Shown in pieces: positions 1-10,833 of a stretch of 64,000 nucleotides of DNA (position 1 is its first letter; the number at the start of each line of letters is the position of its first letter). The stretch comes from Gracilaria gracilis (taxonomy: Eukaryota > Rhodophyta > Florideophyceae > Gracilariales > Gracilariaceae): positions 248,001 through 312,000 of the forward strand of contig JARGSG010000042.1 in assembly GCA_030374805.1 (NCBI GenBank). Direction: 5' to 3'. The translations under genes and the position numbers were made by a program. The notes under the pieces were generated by a model. It was given only the letters and a program-made list of their open reading frames with translations. It was not told where the DNA came from and searched no databases.

Positions 1-783
1 AAAGAAGATGAATACCTATTAGGTCAGGTTAATTGCGACGACCGAGAAGTGGATGCGAAGACGGTGTATCTCGTGGACTGGCCTTTGGAAGAAGCTCGTG
101 AAGCGCAGACCTTTGAGGTCAATGCGGTTCAGCCGGAGGAAAAAGAGCTTCTGCCCATCACCCTCGATGAGCTCCTACAGGCCCAAAAAGACGATGTCTA
201 CTGCAAGAAGCAGGCCGACCTCGTTGGAACCCCTGGCTGCCTATTTGACCATGACCGACATGGATTGCTTTGTCGTAGAGCACCTCTGGACGGAGCCATC
301 CAAAGAGTCATTCCGAAGTCCCTTAAAGCACGAGTGCTTTACTTGGCTCATTATCCCCGGCTGGCTGGTCATCCTGGAGGGACGAAGATGTATCAGTCCC
401 TACGAAAGCATTTCTACTGGCCGTTTATGACAAATGACCTTTGGTTTACTTCAAGGACATGCATTTCATGTGCGAAGACGCGTGGCTCACGTGCCACCCA
501 TCAGGCCAAACTGAAGTTGTTTCCAGTAGCCGGACCATGGGAATTCATTGCGACTAATATCCTTGGGCGTTTGAGACCATGCTGGATATCGACGATTCCT
601 ACGACCTGTTTGGACAACATTCGCGCGTTGTCCTGTAGGATTGTCGCAATAGAGTCCTTCAGGTTCCCGTTATGCTCCAACAGAGCTACGTACCGAGACG
701 CCCGACGGACCCAAGAGCGTGAACTTATCAACAAGTCCTGTAGGTCCCCGGAAACCTTGAGACCAACGGACGAGGCGACCTAA
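1..783 (+). pseudogene. Ty3/gypsy polyprotein fragment (integrase N-terminus)
   Basis: The frame is open from base 1, so the left end is cut by the window. Around bases 330-500 the translation shows the H-H-C-C zinc-binding domain of retroviral-type integrases (AHYPRLAGHPG, then YWPFM, then CISCAK), followed by LKLFPVAGPWEFIATNILG, which matches the start of the Ty3/gypsy integrase core. The Asp expected in 'IA-D-ILG', the first catalytic carboxylate, is Asn here. After about base 580 the conserved core disappears and the frame runs on in unrelated sequence to a stop at 783. No LTR, primer binding site or other pol domain is visible. I read it as a dead fragment. The family call is firm; whether decay or an insertion caused the break is not clear. 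Confidence 0.75.
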
Positions 784-2321
784 CGTAGGTCTTCCGCAGC
801 TTGGATAACGTCATCAGCAGTGGCTGAAACGGAAGGCAAAAACGCAATCGCTACTATCGCCCGCTGGTCAACCTGTGCGTACTCATGGGCTACTGGAATG
901 TCTGCCTCTACTGTCGGCGAGCCACTGGAGGCCGACACATCCTGCTCTTGGGACGGACCTTCGGGATCATCGCCCCCAAGCAGAACAGCGGCATCGATTA
1001 CCCCAGGACTAGAGAACGAATTGGCGTCGTCTTCATCAGTGACCACGTTAGGACCAACGGGAATAACAGGCAGCTCTTCCTCCTGTTCGGACGCAAGAAG
1101 TGCCGTGTCCTCAAGGAAGTTCTGGGAGGTGAACCCCTCACCTCTCGGCCAGTAGTTCTGCAGGTTCCAACGAGGTACTGCTGTTGGGTTCTCCTTCAAG
1201 GGCTTAGCCAAGTAAGCCTTGACATTATCATGGATTTGCGGGTGGCGCGCGATGTTCCGAAAGGAATCGCTCTCGTAGTCGTACCAGAGGTATCCAGGGG
1301 TCTGCTTCCAATCAACGGTTAGGACGTGATCCAAGACTGCCTCCGTGTCCTCCAAAGTGAACTCCGTCCCACGGATGATGTTTTGAATTCCAAGACAGTG
1401 CCGGAAGTACCGGATCAACGATACTGGAAGAGGGCACAGACGGCCTTTGGGGCAACGGAGGCCAATTCCTTCGGACCAAACACGCCAATCTTTGCTCCGA
1501 ACGTTCGCACGCACTCCATATCTCGCAGCATGCAGGAAGGTCATAAGGACAAACACCGCCCACTGGACGAATTCGATTTGCCAGATCCGTTCAAGGTGAA
1601 CCGTCCTCGGGGCCAGCAGGTCGTGCGCATGGTAGGCGAAGATGGAAGGCGTTGGGACTATAAGCAGCGGGGAAACCTTCCAGAAACCATGGAATCGGTT
1701 GTCCACAGGAAACTCCGGTACGGCCACGTAGAGTCCCTGTCGAGCCCTCGCGGGCATGTCGTGGAACTCTACATTATGCCAGCAAAAGAAGAAACCAAGG
1801 GACTTAGGAATCCTTGCGTCGGGCTCCACCAGGTCGCCCCAGAAGTCCCGATTGGCCAGGCAGTATATCTGGTCGTACAGAGGGAGAAAGCACATGAGAC
1901 CCAAAGGATTGTGACTTGCCAGCGGGAACAGAATGTCCACACTATCCGGGAACTTGCGCTCCAGGTCATCTACAAGGAACTTGAGTCGCCATTGGTAATC
2001 AACCTCTTCCGGACAACGAACGAAGGGAATATCCGCAGGGAAAATCTCACGAGTGCGCGCTCCATTACGGACGTCCATCGGCTGATGCAACCAACGGTTT
2101 CTCCAAGAAACCGGACGGGCGTTCTTGCTCTGACGCGGAAAGTCCGGTACGGCCTCAAAGCGGCGAGCATCGAAGTAACGACTCCCCATCGAGTTTACAT
2201 ACTCCTCGACGGGCCAGGGCACGGTGACCTCAAGGTCGTTGCGCCACCGCCCGGCAGTGTGGTCGAAGCGCGTGCCAGGCGACCATCGGGAAGCTGCTCC
2301 ACCAGCAGAAGAATTCACCAT
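780..2321 (-). CDS. Hypothetical protein, 513 aa, acidic C-terminus
   Basis: Intact frame from ATG (2321) to stop at 780. I do not recognise the family. Residues about 100-330 are rich in aromatics, His and Arg (for example CWHNVEFHDMP and YHAHDLLAPRTVH) and look like a folded globular region. Residues about 400-513 are acidic and Ser/Ala/Pro-rich, probably disordered. A 352-aa frame overlaps on the + strand (1326-2384). I prefer this strand because its composition is more protein-like. It lies between a gypsy fragment and a LINE, so it could be a retroelement-borne ORF or a host gene hemmed in by insertions. No signal peptide or membrane segment is evident. Confidence 0.5.
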   Translation of the reverse strand: MVNSSAGGAASRWSPGTRFDHTAGRWRNDLEVTVPWPVEEYVNSMGSRYFDARRFEAVPDFPRQSKNARPVSWRNRWLHQPMDVRNGARTREIFPADIPFVRCPEEVDYQWRLKFLVDDLERKFPDSVDILFPLASHNPLGLMCFLPLYDQIYCLANRDFWGDLVEPDARIPKSLGFFFCWHNVEFHDMPARARQGLYVAVPEFPVDNRFHGFWKVSPLLIVPTPSIFAYHAHDLLAPRTVHLERIWQIEFVQWAVFVLMTFLHAARYGVRANVRSKDWRVWSEGIGLRCPKGRLCPLPVSLIRYFRHCLGIQNIIRGTEFTLEDTEAVLDHVLTVDWKQTPGYLWYDYESDSFRNIARHPQIHDNVKAYLAKPLKENPTAVPRWNLQNYWPRGEGFTSQNFLEDTALLASEQEEELPVIPVGPNVVTDEDDANSFSSPGVIDAAVLLGGDDPEGPSQEQDVSASSGSPTVEADIPVAHEYAQVDQRAIVAIAFLPSVSATADDVIQAAEDLR

Positions 2322-2826
2322 TTGGCCAACGGAAAGCTTCTGGAAGGCGTGTCAATGGCCGTCTTGCAGAGAAAGCTGCCGTAGTCGACCCAGAAGCACA
2401 GTAATACCTCGACTGATGCAGGCTTGACCGAGTCGTTCAAGCCTAAGGAGAAGGCAATGTGCGAGAGCGATTTCTGAAGACTAACCAGCCGGAGGGCTCG
2501 CATGGAAGTACAACACGTGTATGGGCCTGCATAGGTGCCATCACGTGTGCGCGTTTGTGCAGGGGCCTATTCTTTATTTTATCTCATAAGATTAGCCATT
2601 AGGACCTACTGCAGATATAGGATAGGGCACATTACAGTGCCACAGGGTCGAGGCGCCTTGGTGCAGATACTTAAGCACCTCGAGCAGCGCCTCCCATCAG
2701 ATTGTAAACGAGACACCCTCTTGGTCACGACTAGCCCGCAAGCTTGCTGTTTCCTTCCCTCTAGGCCTTCAAGCCGCCACTACTGCACCTTCCGTTCAGT
2801 AGGAGCGCATAGTTAGTGTCCGTCTA
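2322..2826. other. Gap with no supported gene
   Basis: About 500 bases between the 513-aa ORF and the LINE remnant. Short frames on both strands lack recognisable motifs. I see no convincing repeat, RNA gene or promoter. Confidence 0.4.
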
Positions 2827-3010
2827 TTGTACCTCCATACCAGAGGTGTCGGCGTCATCCCCTTCCCACGTGGACCGCTCTGCCAAGCTACCATCGAGGT
2901 CTTAGGAGTGAAAGCTCTTTGCCCACTAATCAACACCATCAGAGCATGCCATTATTGCAGACTGCAATGTCTGCGGATCTTGGTACTCCACCAAAGCCGA
3001 ACCTGGTGAA

Positions 3011-3295
3011 GTGGGCCTTGAAGAGTTCCTAGAGCAAACAAACCGAATACTGCTCAACGTTGAAAGAGTCCCGACAAGGACAGAACCCTCCACAGGCACC
3101 CAGAGTGCATTTGATATAGCAGCATTCCCTAGCAGATGGTTTCCGTACTCTAAGCGGGGAGCAGCAGAAGCCCCATTTTCCGACCTTCATGTCTGTGTAA
3201 TTAGCATAGATATAACTCCTATAGACCCGAGAAAAGAGTCCAAATGGTGTCTCAAAAGGGCAGACTGGGAAGCGTACAAGCGAATTGTTGCATAG
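3011..3295 (+). pseudogene. LINE endonuclease C-terminus
   Basis: The frame contains FSDLHVCVISI, corresponding to the catalytic SDH motif of AP-endonuclease-like LINE nucleases with His displaced by Leu-His. KWCLKRADWEAYKRI follows, the usual sequence just downstream of that domain. From about 3300 to 3600, in other frames, there is linker-like sequence (ALNKAAAQAVPKG, then WRKWRENR) with stops. The N-terminal catalytic half of the nuclease is not recognisable. Confidence 0.6.
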
Positions 3296-3804
3296 GAGCT
3301 GAACGCTAATCCTGTTCACCCAGATTGGACACTAGAAGAAGAGAACACGGCATGGCTCAATGCCCTCAACAAAGCAGCAGCCCAGGCCGTACCGAAAGGG
3401 AAAAAGTATAAAGGAGCACCATGGTAGTGTCCAGAGGCGTCGGAGGTAGTGCAATGAAAAACCGAAGCCTGGAGGAAGTGGCGAGAGAACCGCTGCGAGC
3501 AGACCAGTTCACAGTTACAGGAGGTCAGGCAAGAAGCGAGAAAAGTAATAGACAGACTTAAAAGAGAGAAACATGGAGAGACCTAGTAACTGGCCTTAAG
3601 GTGCACACGGACGGACGAATGGAATGGAAACTCTGGAAGACCCTGCTAGCTATGGATGACAACCGCAGAACTACCTCGTCCATGTGCTCGCCCAACGGCG
3701 AATCGTAGTCTGATCCCAGACGAGCTCGGTGGTTCGTGAAAACGGAGCTTTAAAAGGTTACGGTCCAGGGGAAACTTACGAAAAGGAGAAATGAGTACAG
3801 AAAG

Positions 3805-4574
3805 ATGCTGAACAAGAAAGAAAGAGTAGCAGAACCAGTACAGTTCCCTCTCTCTCACCTTCAATTGGCGCTTTCGGAAATGAATGAAGGAAAAGCGGGC
3901 GGTCCAGACCATGTCCAAATAGCTTTCCTAACACACCTGCCAGATGTGGGGATCGATGGTCTTCTAAAATTCGTTAACCGCACCTTTTATGAAGGGATAA
4001 CTCCGGGAAAGTGGAGACTTTCTACTTTGGTCCCCATTCCCAAACCCGGTTCATGGGGCCGGTTCCGTCCCATCTCTCTGACGCCGGTCATATCGCGGGT
4101 AGCTGAGCCAATGGTCAACAGGGTTTTCATGCAATGGCTTGAACTCAAGTTGCAGCCTCACCAAGCAGGCTTCAGAATGGGCCGCAGCACCGAGGAGCAT
4201 GTGGCAGGAATATGCTAGAGCATACGAAACGGCTGGGACATGAAGCAAGAAACACTGTCAGCCTTCTGCGACTTTTCAAAAGCTTATGACTGCGTCTCCC
4301 ATCAACAGCTTTTGACAAAGCTTGGAAAGATTGGCTGCCCACCATATCTGTGGCGATAGCTCCAAAGCTTTTTGATGGACCGGTGATGGAAATGCCGGTG
4401 GGGTTCAAACACAACGGCAGACACGCTTGTCGCAGAGGGTCTCCCACAGGGCGCCACACTGTCACCAGGCTTGTGGAAGAAGCAGAGAATGAAGCCAAAG
4501 TGAACCTATTTGCCGATGATACCGTCATTTCGGTGCAAGACGAAGCAACAAAAGAAGGTCAAGCGAAGTTCTAA
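3805..4574 (+). pseudogene. LINE reverse transcriptase, broken
   Basis: Conserved RT blocks appear in order: KAGGPD, then LVPIPKPG with FRPISL, then PHQAGFRMGRSTEEHV. After an in-frame TAG at 4216-4218 come CDFSKAYDCVSH (block A with catalytic Asp), GLPQGATLSPG (block B) and, after a frameshift between about 4450 and 4480, LFADDTVIS (block C with the FADD catalytic pair). Further stops lie near 4356 and 4389. All catalytic residues survive but the frame is lost, so this is a relatively young but dead copy. Confidence 0.8.
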
Positions 4575-5396
4575 AACGCTTTCGACGCAATGGTTGGGTA
4601 CTGCGAAGACAACGATATCGTCATGAACCCCACCACAACAGTAGTTGTTCCCTTCACAACGAGGGCGTGGCGCACACGGTCAGAGGAGTACTCGCTTATG
4701 GTAGAGGGCCACCAAATTCTTCCCAGCGATTGCGGAAAATTCCTCGGTGTTCTCATGGACTCGAGGCTTAACTTCGCAAAACAGTTGCGAAGCGTGACCC
4801 ACAAGTAAAAGGGAAGGAACAGGATAATGAAGGCTCTTGCGGTAAGAACGTGGGGGTCACACTGGAAGACAGTAGAGACGGTGCGGAAAGGGTTCGCTGA
4901 ACCAGTCGCTTTACGCGTGCGCAACGACGATCCCTAACGCACTCAAAGCCAGCATACAAGGCCTGGAAAGGGCTCGAAATGAAGCGTTGAGAGTGCAAAC
5001 CGGATGTGTATCATCCACACCAATTGTCGCTCTGAGAGAGCTCGTTCCTATACCCCCTCTACAGTCTGTCGCACGAAGCAGAAGGGCTCTACTGTACGAA
5101 AAGGCGGTGAGAAATGCCTCCGAAACCCCTCTCCAGCTCGTTTTAAACGCGATGGTGGTACCGAGGGTACGAAAAAATTCGTCCAGACTCAAGCATATGG
5201 CAGAAGAGCACCTTGCGACACTCGGAATCTTGCAAGTTCCACGTTCATCTCTGTCTAAAGAGATCGGTCTTTCGCACCTTTCACAGGTGACATTCTCATA
5301 TACCGCCGGTACCAAAGACGGCACAGAAGACGTTCAGCGACTAGCCACAGCGCTGCTTAGGAACGGACTCCCCCCTGAAGATTTTGATGTCTAGTG
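4575..5396 (+). pseudogene. LINE ORF2 C-terminal region, broken
   Basis: After a TAA at 4572-4574 the frame resumes with CGKFLGVLMDSRLNF, the RT thumb signature of LINEs. A shifted frame at 4920-5394 carries ALRVQTGCVSSTP and LRELVPIPPLQS, the usual post-RT segment. No RNase H or CCHC zinc knuckle was seen. The frame ends at 5394 shortly before the helicase fragment. Confidence 0.65.
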
Positions 5397-5485
5397 TGAC
5401 GGCTCAGTTGGCGAATATGCCCACGCCGAAAACAGGCCCTTGAACCCCACAAGAGCAGCTGTATAATGGAAAGAAGGATGGTACA

Positions 5486-6445
5486 ATGGTTCAGTTCAGT
5501 ATTTGGAAGAAGGCAGTAATAGCCCCCACATTGAGAACTATCAACGATCCCGACAGATCCGACCAAACATTCTTGTTACCTACGATGACCAATATGAAAT
5601 GTGCTATGTATATGACAGAAACACAGGTACTGGCATTGATAGCGACGGAAGTTCCACAACTGGGAAGTACGGTTCCTTTCTTTCGGGTTCTGGTGTACGT
5701 GATGCGAAGACAAGATGTCAAGGAATACGCCGACATTTTAACAACATCTTATCTCCAGCTGTTCTCACCGGAATGCGAAGCAGAGGGACTTCCTTTTTTG
5801 CAGGTTTCAGTACTTAAATATCACGCGGGAATGGTTGCAGAAGCGAAGGATGATATGTACGCTCTTTGGTGTACACCCAAGTACGTTCGAAAAAGTGACG
5901 ACTCAGCCAAAACTGTCAAAGTAGTAGTAATGGTTTCTACCTGCGCGTTTGGGGCGGGAATTGACGCGCCCAACGTTAGGCTCGTCCTACATGTAGGTGG
6001 ATCAACCTCGCTGCAGGACTACGCTCAAGAGGCCGTTCGTGCTGGGAGGGATGGGGAAGTCGCTCGTTGTGTTGTACTATATTCCAAATCCTATGCTCAT
6101 AAATTTCAGGGGCTATTGGAAGACCTTAATAATGAGACACGATCGGAGGAGTCGCATAAGCAGCTTGTTGAGTGGGTGAAGATGAGAAACTGGTTGGGAA
6201 ATGGTGATGTGTGCAGGAAGAACAGCCTCTGCACCGTAATGGATGGGATCTCTCCAGGAATTTGTATGTTTGACAAGCTCTCGAAGAACTGTGATGTGTG
6301 TGCAGGCAGGTTCACTGACGTTGCAGATGAGGCGTTCTCGTTCTCGGGAACACCATTAGCTCTCACCCCCAATGCGTCCAACGCTTTGCCTCGCTACTGC
6401 CACTACAGATCACAGCCTCTGCCATCGCCCGTCACTGCTTGCTAA
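5486..6445 (+). pseudogene. RecQ-type DNA helicase fragment (C-terminal helicase half)
   Basis: The 319-aa frame covers the second RecA-like domain of a RecQ-family helicase: RVLVYVMRRQDVKEYADIL (motif IV region), VVMVSTCAFGAGIDAPNVR (motif V) and DYAQEAVRAGRDG (motif VI, the arginine-finger loop). A zinc-cluster-like CRKN...CMF...CDVC stretch follows at about 6213-6300. The Walker A and DEAH motifs are absent. In the overlapping frame at 5503-5640 RQIRPNI resembles the linker before motif IV, so a frameshift near 5640 is likely. The protein probably cannot work. RecQ-like genes of this type are common near telomeres in several fungi (telomere-linked helicases), which fits the setting. Confidence 0.75.
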
Positions 6446-6829
6446 TCTTGTTTCAATTTCGCTCGTTGCAGCCGCTTCTGTGTTTGGCGGCCACTATTGT
6501 TCGCCCCCGCCGCTCTAACGAACAGCCGCCAGTCTCGCTTGGGGCCGGAGCTGCCGATCGCTCCGACGGACGTGGTAGCCCAGCTCCTCTTGAAATTTAA
6601 GAAATCCTACAGAAAACAGCCTGAAAGACTTCTGCCTTTCCTGGATCCTAACTTACTTGCATTAGGTAACCTAAGGCGATTCGGAATATTCAGCTTAATA
6701 TCACTGTTGCAAAGCAAAGTCCTGTACTTGGGTTGTTATTGTTTTGAGCCCGAAAGCACGTCTTCAACTCGGAATCACCACATTATTCATTCGCCCCGTC
6801 ACAGCGTAGATTGTGATTAATAAAGGTAG
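6446..6829. other. Gap; contains one arm of an inverted repeat
   Basis: No gene is supported. Bases about 6650-6780 form an inverted-repeat arm with 9330-9472. A 107-aa frame at 6497-6820 has no recognisable features. Confidence 0.4.
6650..6780 (+). repeat. Inverted repeat arm (partner 9330-9472)
   Basis: The stretch starting CTAACTTACTTGCATTAGGT reappears in inverted form at 9472-9330 with about 80% identity by eye, including AAGGCGATT and the TGGGTTG-TATTGTTTTGA block. The two arms enclose about 2.5 kb containing the broken pseudokinase and the broken Nudix-like/APH copy. Confidence 0.6.
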
Positions 6830-8160
6830 CGCATCGTTACATAAGGTTATTGTCATTTTAGTCCAGAGTCAAAATAGAGTGGCCTTGATTGACGGGTCAG
6901 ACATACAGTTCACTGAAAAGCCTATGTCTACCTAAAACTTAAAAACTACTTATGGTTAATGATTTCTGTAACATACATTACGTTCTTGGAGATTTCATAC
7001 GTCTAATATTAGCATGAGAAACTCCTTGCAAATCGTAAACTATCAGGTTTGCAACTGTCTGATACAAAGTCTCTGTGATCTTGTCACTCGGGAGAACACT
7101 TTCCTCCTTTCCAAGAATGTTCTCTGCTAACACAAAAAGCTCGATTGCGAATGAGTGTGATATTTCATCACGAAAAGCGTCAGCTTCTTCCAAGTTTTCT
7201 CTGATTTGTTGACAAATATCTACTGAGTCATCATTCCATTTTAGCACAGAAACATAAACCTTTTTCTTCTTAGATGCATTAAATTTTGCGGCATCTGTCT
7301 CTCGCATGTCTGTTCGTAACAGTCGAATTATCATTTGAACCCAGTCAACAAGATCTCTATGTCTTTCCTCCATTTCGAATTCTACAGCTTGCTCAAAATC
7401 AATGAGATATAACTCATGACCCTGCCCGTTCGTCATAAAGCTCTCTTCCATAATCTCTCCATGGGCATAATGATTTTGATGGAACGAATCGATTACTCTA
7501 AAAGTTTCCAGTGCTATTTTTATGACTGTGTCAGTGGAAAAAAACTTATGCTCTCCAGTTTTTGAACCAAGGAATGATCATATTTTGTCATCAACATAAA
7601 TTGAAACCCGTCATACTTGCCATTGTCGAGCAAAAATGGAATATTCAGTCCATCCCTTCCAGCAGAAAATTTTAAATCGTTTAAACAGCAAAACTCTGGT
7701 TCAATTTTAAACCTAATTCGTTGTTGAGCTTGTTTTTCTCCGCCATGGCTTATTCCCATTTTCAGCGCTGCTACATAGTAAGGGTCGGCAACAGTTGTTG
7801 CTTCGAAAACAACCTTTCCATCTGAAAAGTAGAGCTTCTTCCGCAGATTCCATCTTTGATTAAAAATCAGGCCCTCAAAATTCATTGTTTTCAAATTTGG
7901 GGCTGGTAGTGTATCTACTGTAACGTACTAGTCTGGTAGAAGAGTTATTCTTTAAGTAGCATTCAAAGAGCTTGGTAGATAGAAAACTATATGTCTTTTT
8001 GCCCGCAACATAAGTTTCAGTTTTCTTCCACTTTAGTTAAACAAAAAAGAGTGGATCTTCATAGATATGTTTTATGTTCTGATTCTGTCATCTAGTTCAT
8101 GAATCTTATTCGTAATTAAGTAAATTACATCGCGATTCTCTTTTTCGTCTTTTAAATTCG
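6830..8160 (-). repeat. Segmental copy, inverted relative to 38110-39440
   Basis: The broken pseudokinase gene, its 3' flank to about 6830 and its 5' flank to about 8160 match 38110-39440 on the opposite strand. Shared flanking landmarks include ACTAGTACGTTACAGTAGA just upstream of the gene and TAAGTTTTAG downstream. Similarity extends well outside the coding region, so this is a DNA-level duplication, not a retrocopy. Confidence 0.7.
6978..7885 (-). pseudogene. Broken copy of the CK1/VRK-like pseudokinase
   Basis: This is a near full-length relative of the intact gene at 38407-39315. It reads normally from ATG (7885) to about 7548. There it lacks one base next to a run of seven T (sense strand), shifting to a stop at 7520. 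The rest continues in the next frame from about 7545 to the stop at 6978. It keeps LYLIDFEQA (DFG position changed to DFE) and YAHGE in place of a catalytic HRD. A single missing base at a homopolymer could be a sequencing error, in which case this is a second intact gene. Confidence 0.75.
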
Positions 8161-8539
8161 GGGAAAGTGGAATTATGTCATAAAAGTGTTAATGAAGCCT
8201 GGCAATGTTTTTTCATATTTCCAAAAAAATGTTTTTTTAACTGGTGATTGGTACTTGTATCATCCTGCACAATGACTGCATCACTGACCCATCTGATGTC
8301 TCTATGACCGGAACGGAACAATTTGTTCTTTTCAGTTCTTTTGAGTTCTAGTCTGTTACACGGTTTTAATGCATGCACTTCACACGTATTCACACGTGCA
8401 AACTCACTGTAATAAAACACTAGAGGCAGTCAAGACTCTTTTTTCGCACTAGAACCATTTCTCCTTGCTTTTCTGTGCCTCATCTTTTCTCAGCATATCG
8501 CACCTTTATCCCATCTCCGACATCCAAAGGCTATCTCTT
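8161..8539. other. Gap with no supported gene
   Basis: A-T rich sequence between two broken gene copies. I see no coding, RNA or repeat feature beyond scattered poly(A/T). Confidence 0.4.
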
Positions 8540-8880
8540 GAGTCAGTACACTTCCATCCGCACATTATGTCGGATACAAAACGTTCCGGCAATTGCTACC
8601 ATGTTCTTATTGTGAATCCTGGCAATCAAAACGTTCTCACATGGAAAGGCTGCCAATCACAACTTCCTTCCATTGTGTATCGTGATGCATTAGACAGCGA
8701 CCTGGACAAACTTGGAATCTAGGTCTTTGATATCCCTCGCTACGCCCTGTCAGATGAATGGAATGAATTGGGCTGGGTCCGAAAAAGCAAAACTGGCAAA
8801 TCTGCATTGATCCGCGCACACCTGCTGTTGCACGATATCTGAAACAGTATGCCACCGATGGTAAAATCGCCGATTAAGTA
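8540..8880 (+). pseudogene. 5' fragment of a Nudix-like/APH kinase gene
   Basis: From ATG at 8567 the translation (RSGNCYHVLIVNPGNQNVLT) follows the N-terminus of the intact gene at 17315-18697, including the preceding FHPHI context. It stops at DKLGI* (8720). There about 30 codons present in the intact gene are missing, and similarity resumes with VFDIPRYALSD, then decays through a frameshift and ends near 8880. The kinase domain is absent. It is in the opposite orientation to the intact gene. Confidence 0.75.
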
Positions 8881-9985
8881 CGGGAAAAGATTAGGTTGGT
8901 TACTTTTGGTCAGTTCTCGGTAGATAGCCGGCTTCTTCATAGGAGGCCATATTACGAATCTCAAAGGCGTTATGAAGTTTAGATGTTTGTAACTTGAAGA
9001 AAAAGAATACTGAAATAGATGCTTCATTCATTTTTGTAGATATGTTGAATATATTCCGCGCTAGTGAGTATTATGAGTATTCAGCATCAAAAATACTGTC
9101 TGTTCTTTACGATCTGAATCCAATGTATTTCAAATGCATCGATTAGGGAAAATGCCCCCTTCTTCCGTATAGAAAAGCAAAGCGATGAAACTCATTCTTC
9201 ATTTCTATACACGTTCATTATTAAGCGGCTCCAAATTACACATTGGCAATAGAAATTTGCAACATACACTAATGGCTAGCTTGAAAGCAATTTGGCATCC
9301 AAATGGAATGATATTCAATGGATACTACGAAACGGGTGACGCGAATTTTAAAATTTGCTTTTGCGTTCAAAACAATACCAACCCATGTAGAAAACTGTGT
9401 TTTTTGGAGTGACACTAAGATGAATATGCAAAATCGCCTTGGATTACCTAATGCAAATAAGTTAGGATGCATGAAACCCCTAAACGACCATCTTCATCTG
9501 GTGCAGGCTAATGATGTATTGTTTGTCAAGCTTCCATCAGAGAAAGAACGGACAAAATTTAAAGTACTTCAAGCATCACCGAAGGTCGGTTTCCGTAACA
9601 CGGCTGAGGTTGGCGGACACAACAGATGGGCAACAGTTATCCCATACCCAGGACAAGAAAGAATACCTTAGTTCAGTACCTGGTTTAGGACAAAGATGTT
9701 TACTGGGACCTTCTGAACTAAAACGTTATCACAGCTTTTTACAAACGTTGTTTTCCCACATCCATCTTTTCTAATATTTAATTTAGGAGTATAAAAGTCG
9801 TTTCAAGTAGTGAGTGGACAGCTTTCTTTTAGAAGCTTCATATTAAAAGAACGGTTGTCTGTAACCATGGTCAAATTTGGAAAGAAATCAAGAACGGTTG
9901 TTTGCTATCTTGGATACATTTGAATTCAATCAGGAATGGTTGTCTGCAATCATAAACGCAGGCAGATGCAACCATGAATGGTTTA
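8881..9985. other. Gap; inverted repeat arm and an uncertain 117-aa frame
   Basis: Bases 9330-9472 are the partner of the arm at 6650-6780. A 117-aa frame from ATG 9318 to 9671 reads through this arm and on to GFRNTAEVGGHNRWA. I cannot assign it and suspect it is accidental. No other feature is supported. Confidence 0.35.
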
Positions 9986-10640
9986 GGGGTTATCGCGTCT
10001 ATAGTAATTATATATTAGCGGTTTAATGCATTAAGCAAACGCGGTGGTTTCGGGGTGCATATTGTGTTTTATAGATTTCCATTATAATTATAACGCGGGA
10101 GAATCACGGATTTGGCATGTTGAAGGGTTTTACGGTTTTAGGGATTTGAAAAATTAGCGGTTTCAAAGGTTAAGTAGATTAGCAAAATTAGCAGTTTCAA
10201 AGGTTTAGCGGTTTGAAAGATTTAGCAGATTTACAGATTAGCAAATTCAAAAGTTTTGCAGGTTAGCAGATTAGCACACTAAAGGGTTTTAACTGTTTCA
10301 ATAAATTGAAGGAATAGCACATTATGTGCTCTAGTGGTTTAGCAATATGTGGGGATTAGCGAATCTAGTAGTACTTTTAGGCTTCGGAATTGTGGTGTTT
10401 AGCGGATTAGCAATATGCAAGGATTATGGAGTTCCGCATGTTACTGGATTAGAAAATTTATTGTCGTTCAGATTTAGTCAGTCGTCATGTTTTGCGGTTT
10501 TTAGCAGGGTTGTAGAATTATGGAGTTGTGGATTAGCGAATTAGCAGTTGTACAAATTTAGCTATTCGAATGAGTTGCCGGTTTTGGTGGTTCGGCGTTA
10601 TGAAAGTATTCGTGAATTAATGAATTAGCCTCGTTGGATC
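9985..10640. repeat. Degenerate TTTAGCGG-like simple repeat tract
   Basis: Many irregular copies of words such as TTAGCGG, TTAGCAG and TTAGCGA at short, uneven spacing. They differ by one or two bases from TTTAGGGG, the reverse complement of the CCCCTAAA telomere-type repeat found elsewhere here. The tract may be a decayed telomeric or telomere-derived array in the opposite strand sense; this is inference. Confidence 0.4.
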
Positions 10641-10763
10641 GGGTTTAGCTGTTGGGACAGCGCAGGGCGTATCTCGTGACATGTCGTCAAAACGTAATGC
10701 GCATGCGTGGCACATATATAATATATACACCACACGTTGCGTGCGGTTGCACACATACGGGAG

Positions 10764-10803
10764 ACCCTACCCTTCGCCCGCACATGCGGGCGAAGGGTAG
10801 GGT
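10764..10803. repeat. Perfect 19-bp inverted repeat (hairpin)
   Basis: Left arm 10764-10782 (ACCCTACCCTTCGCCCGCA) and right arm 10785-10803 are perfect reverse complements with a 2-base spacer. The stem is G-C rich and would form a very stable cruciform or RNA hairpin. It lies about 35 bases after a TATATAATATATA stretch (10713-10728) and 30 bases before the ATG at 10834. Confidence 0.85.
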
Positions 10804-10833
10804 ACCGCGCATATATCCTACAACTGCGGGGCT

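Larger units (their letters stand above)
2827..5396 (+). mobile_element. Decayed non-LTR retrotransposon (LINE) with APE-type endonuclease and RT
   Basis: In order: the end of an endonuclease domain, a linker typical of LINE ORF2, a reverse transcriptase and a C-terminal segment, all on + but broken by several stops and frameshifts. The 5' limit is uncertain and no poly(A) or target-site duplication was identified. The 3' boundary is about 5396, where a RecQ-like helicase fragment begins within 100 bases, suggesting the LINE inserted into or beside the helicase. The component pieces are listed separately. Confidence 0.75.

Noticed and set aside
1326..2384. 352-aa frame on + opposite the 513-aa ORF
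   Set aside because: It overlaps a longer - strand frame with more protein-like composition. Only one is likely real and I kept the - strand one.
7520..7885. Separate short gene on - strand
   Set aside because: It is the first part of the broken pseudokinase, in frame with the intact copy until a single missing base.
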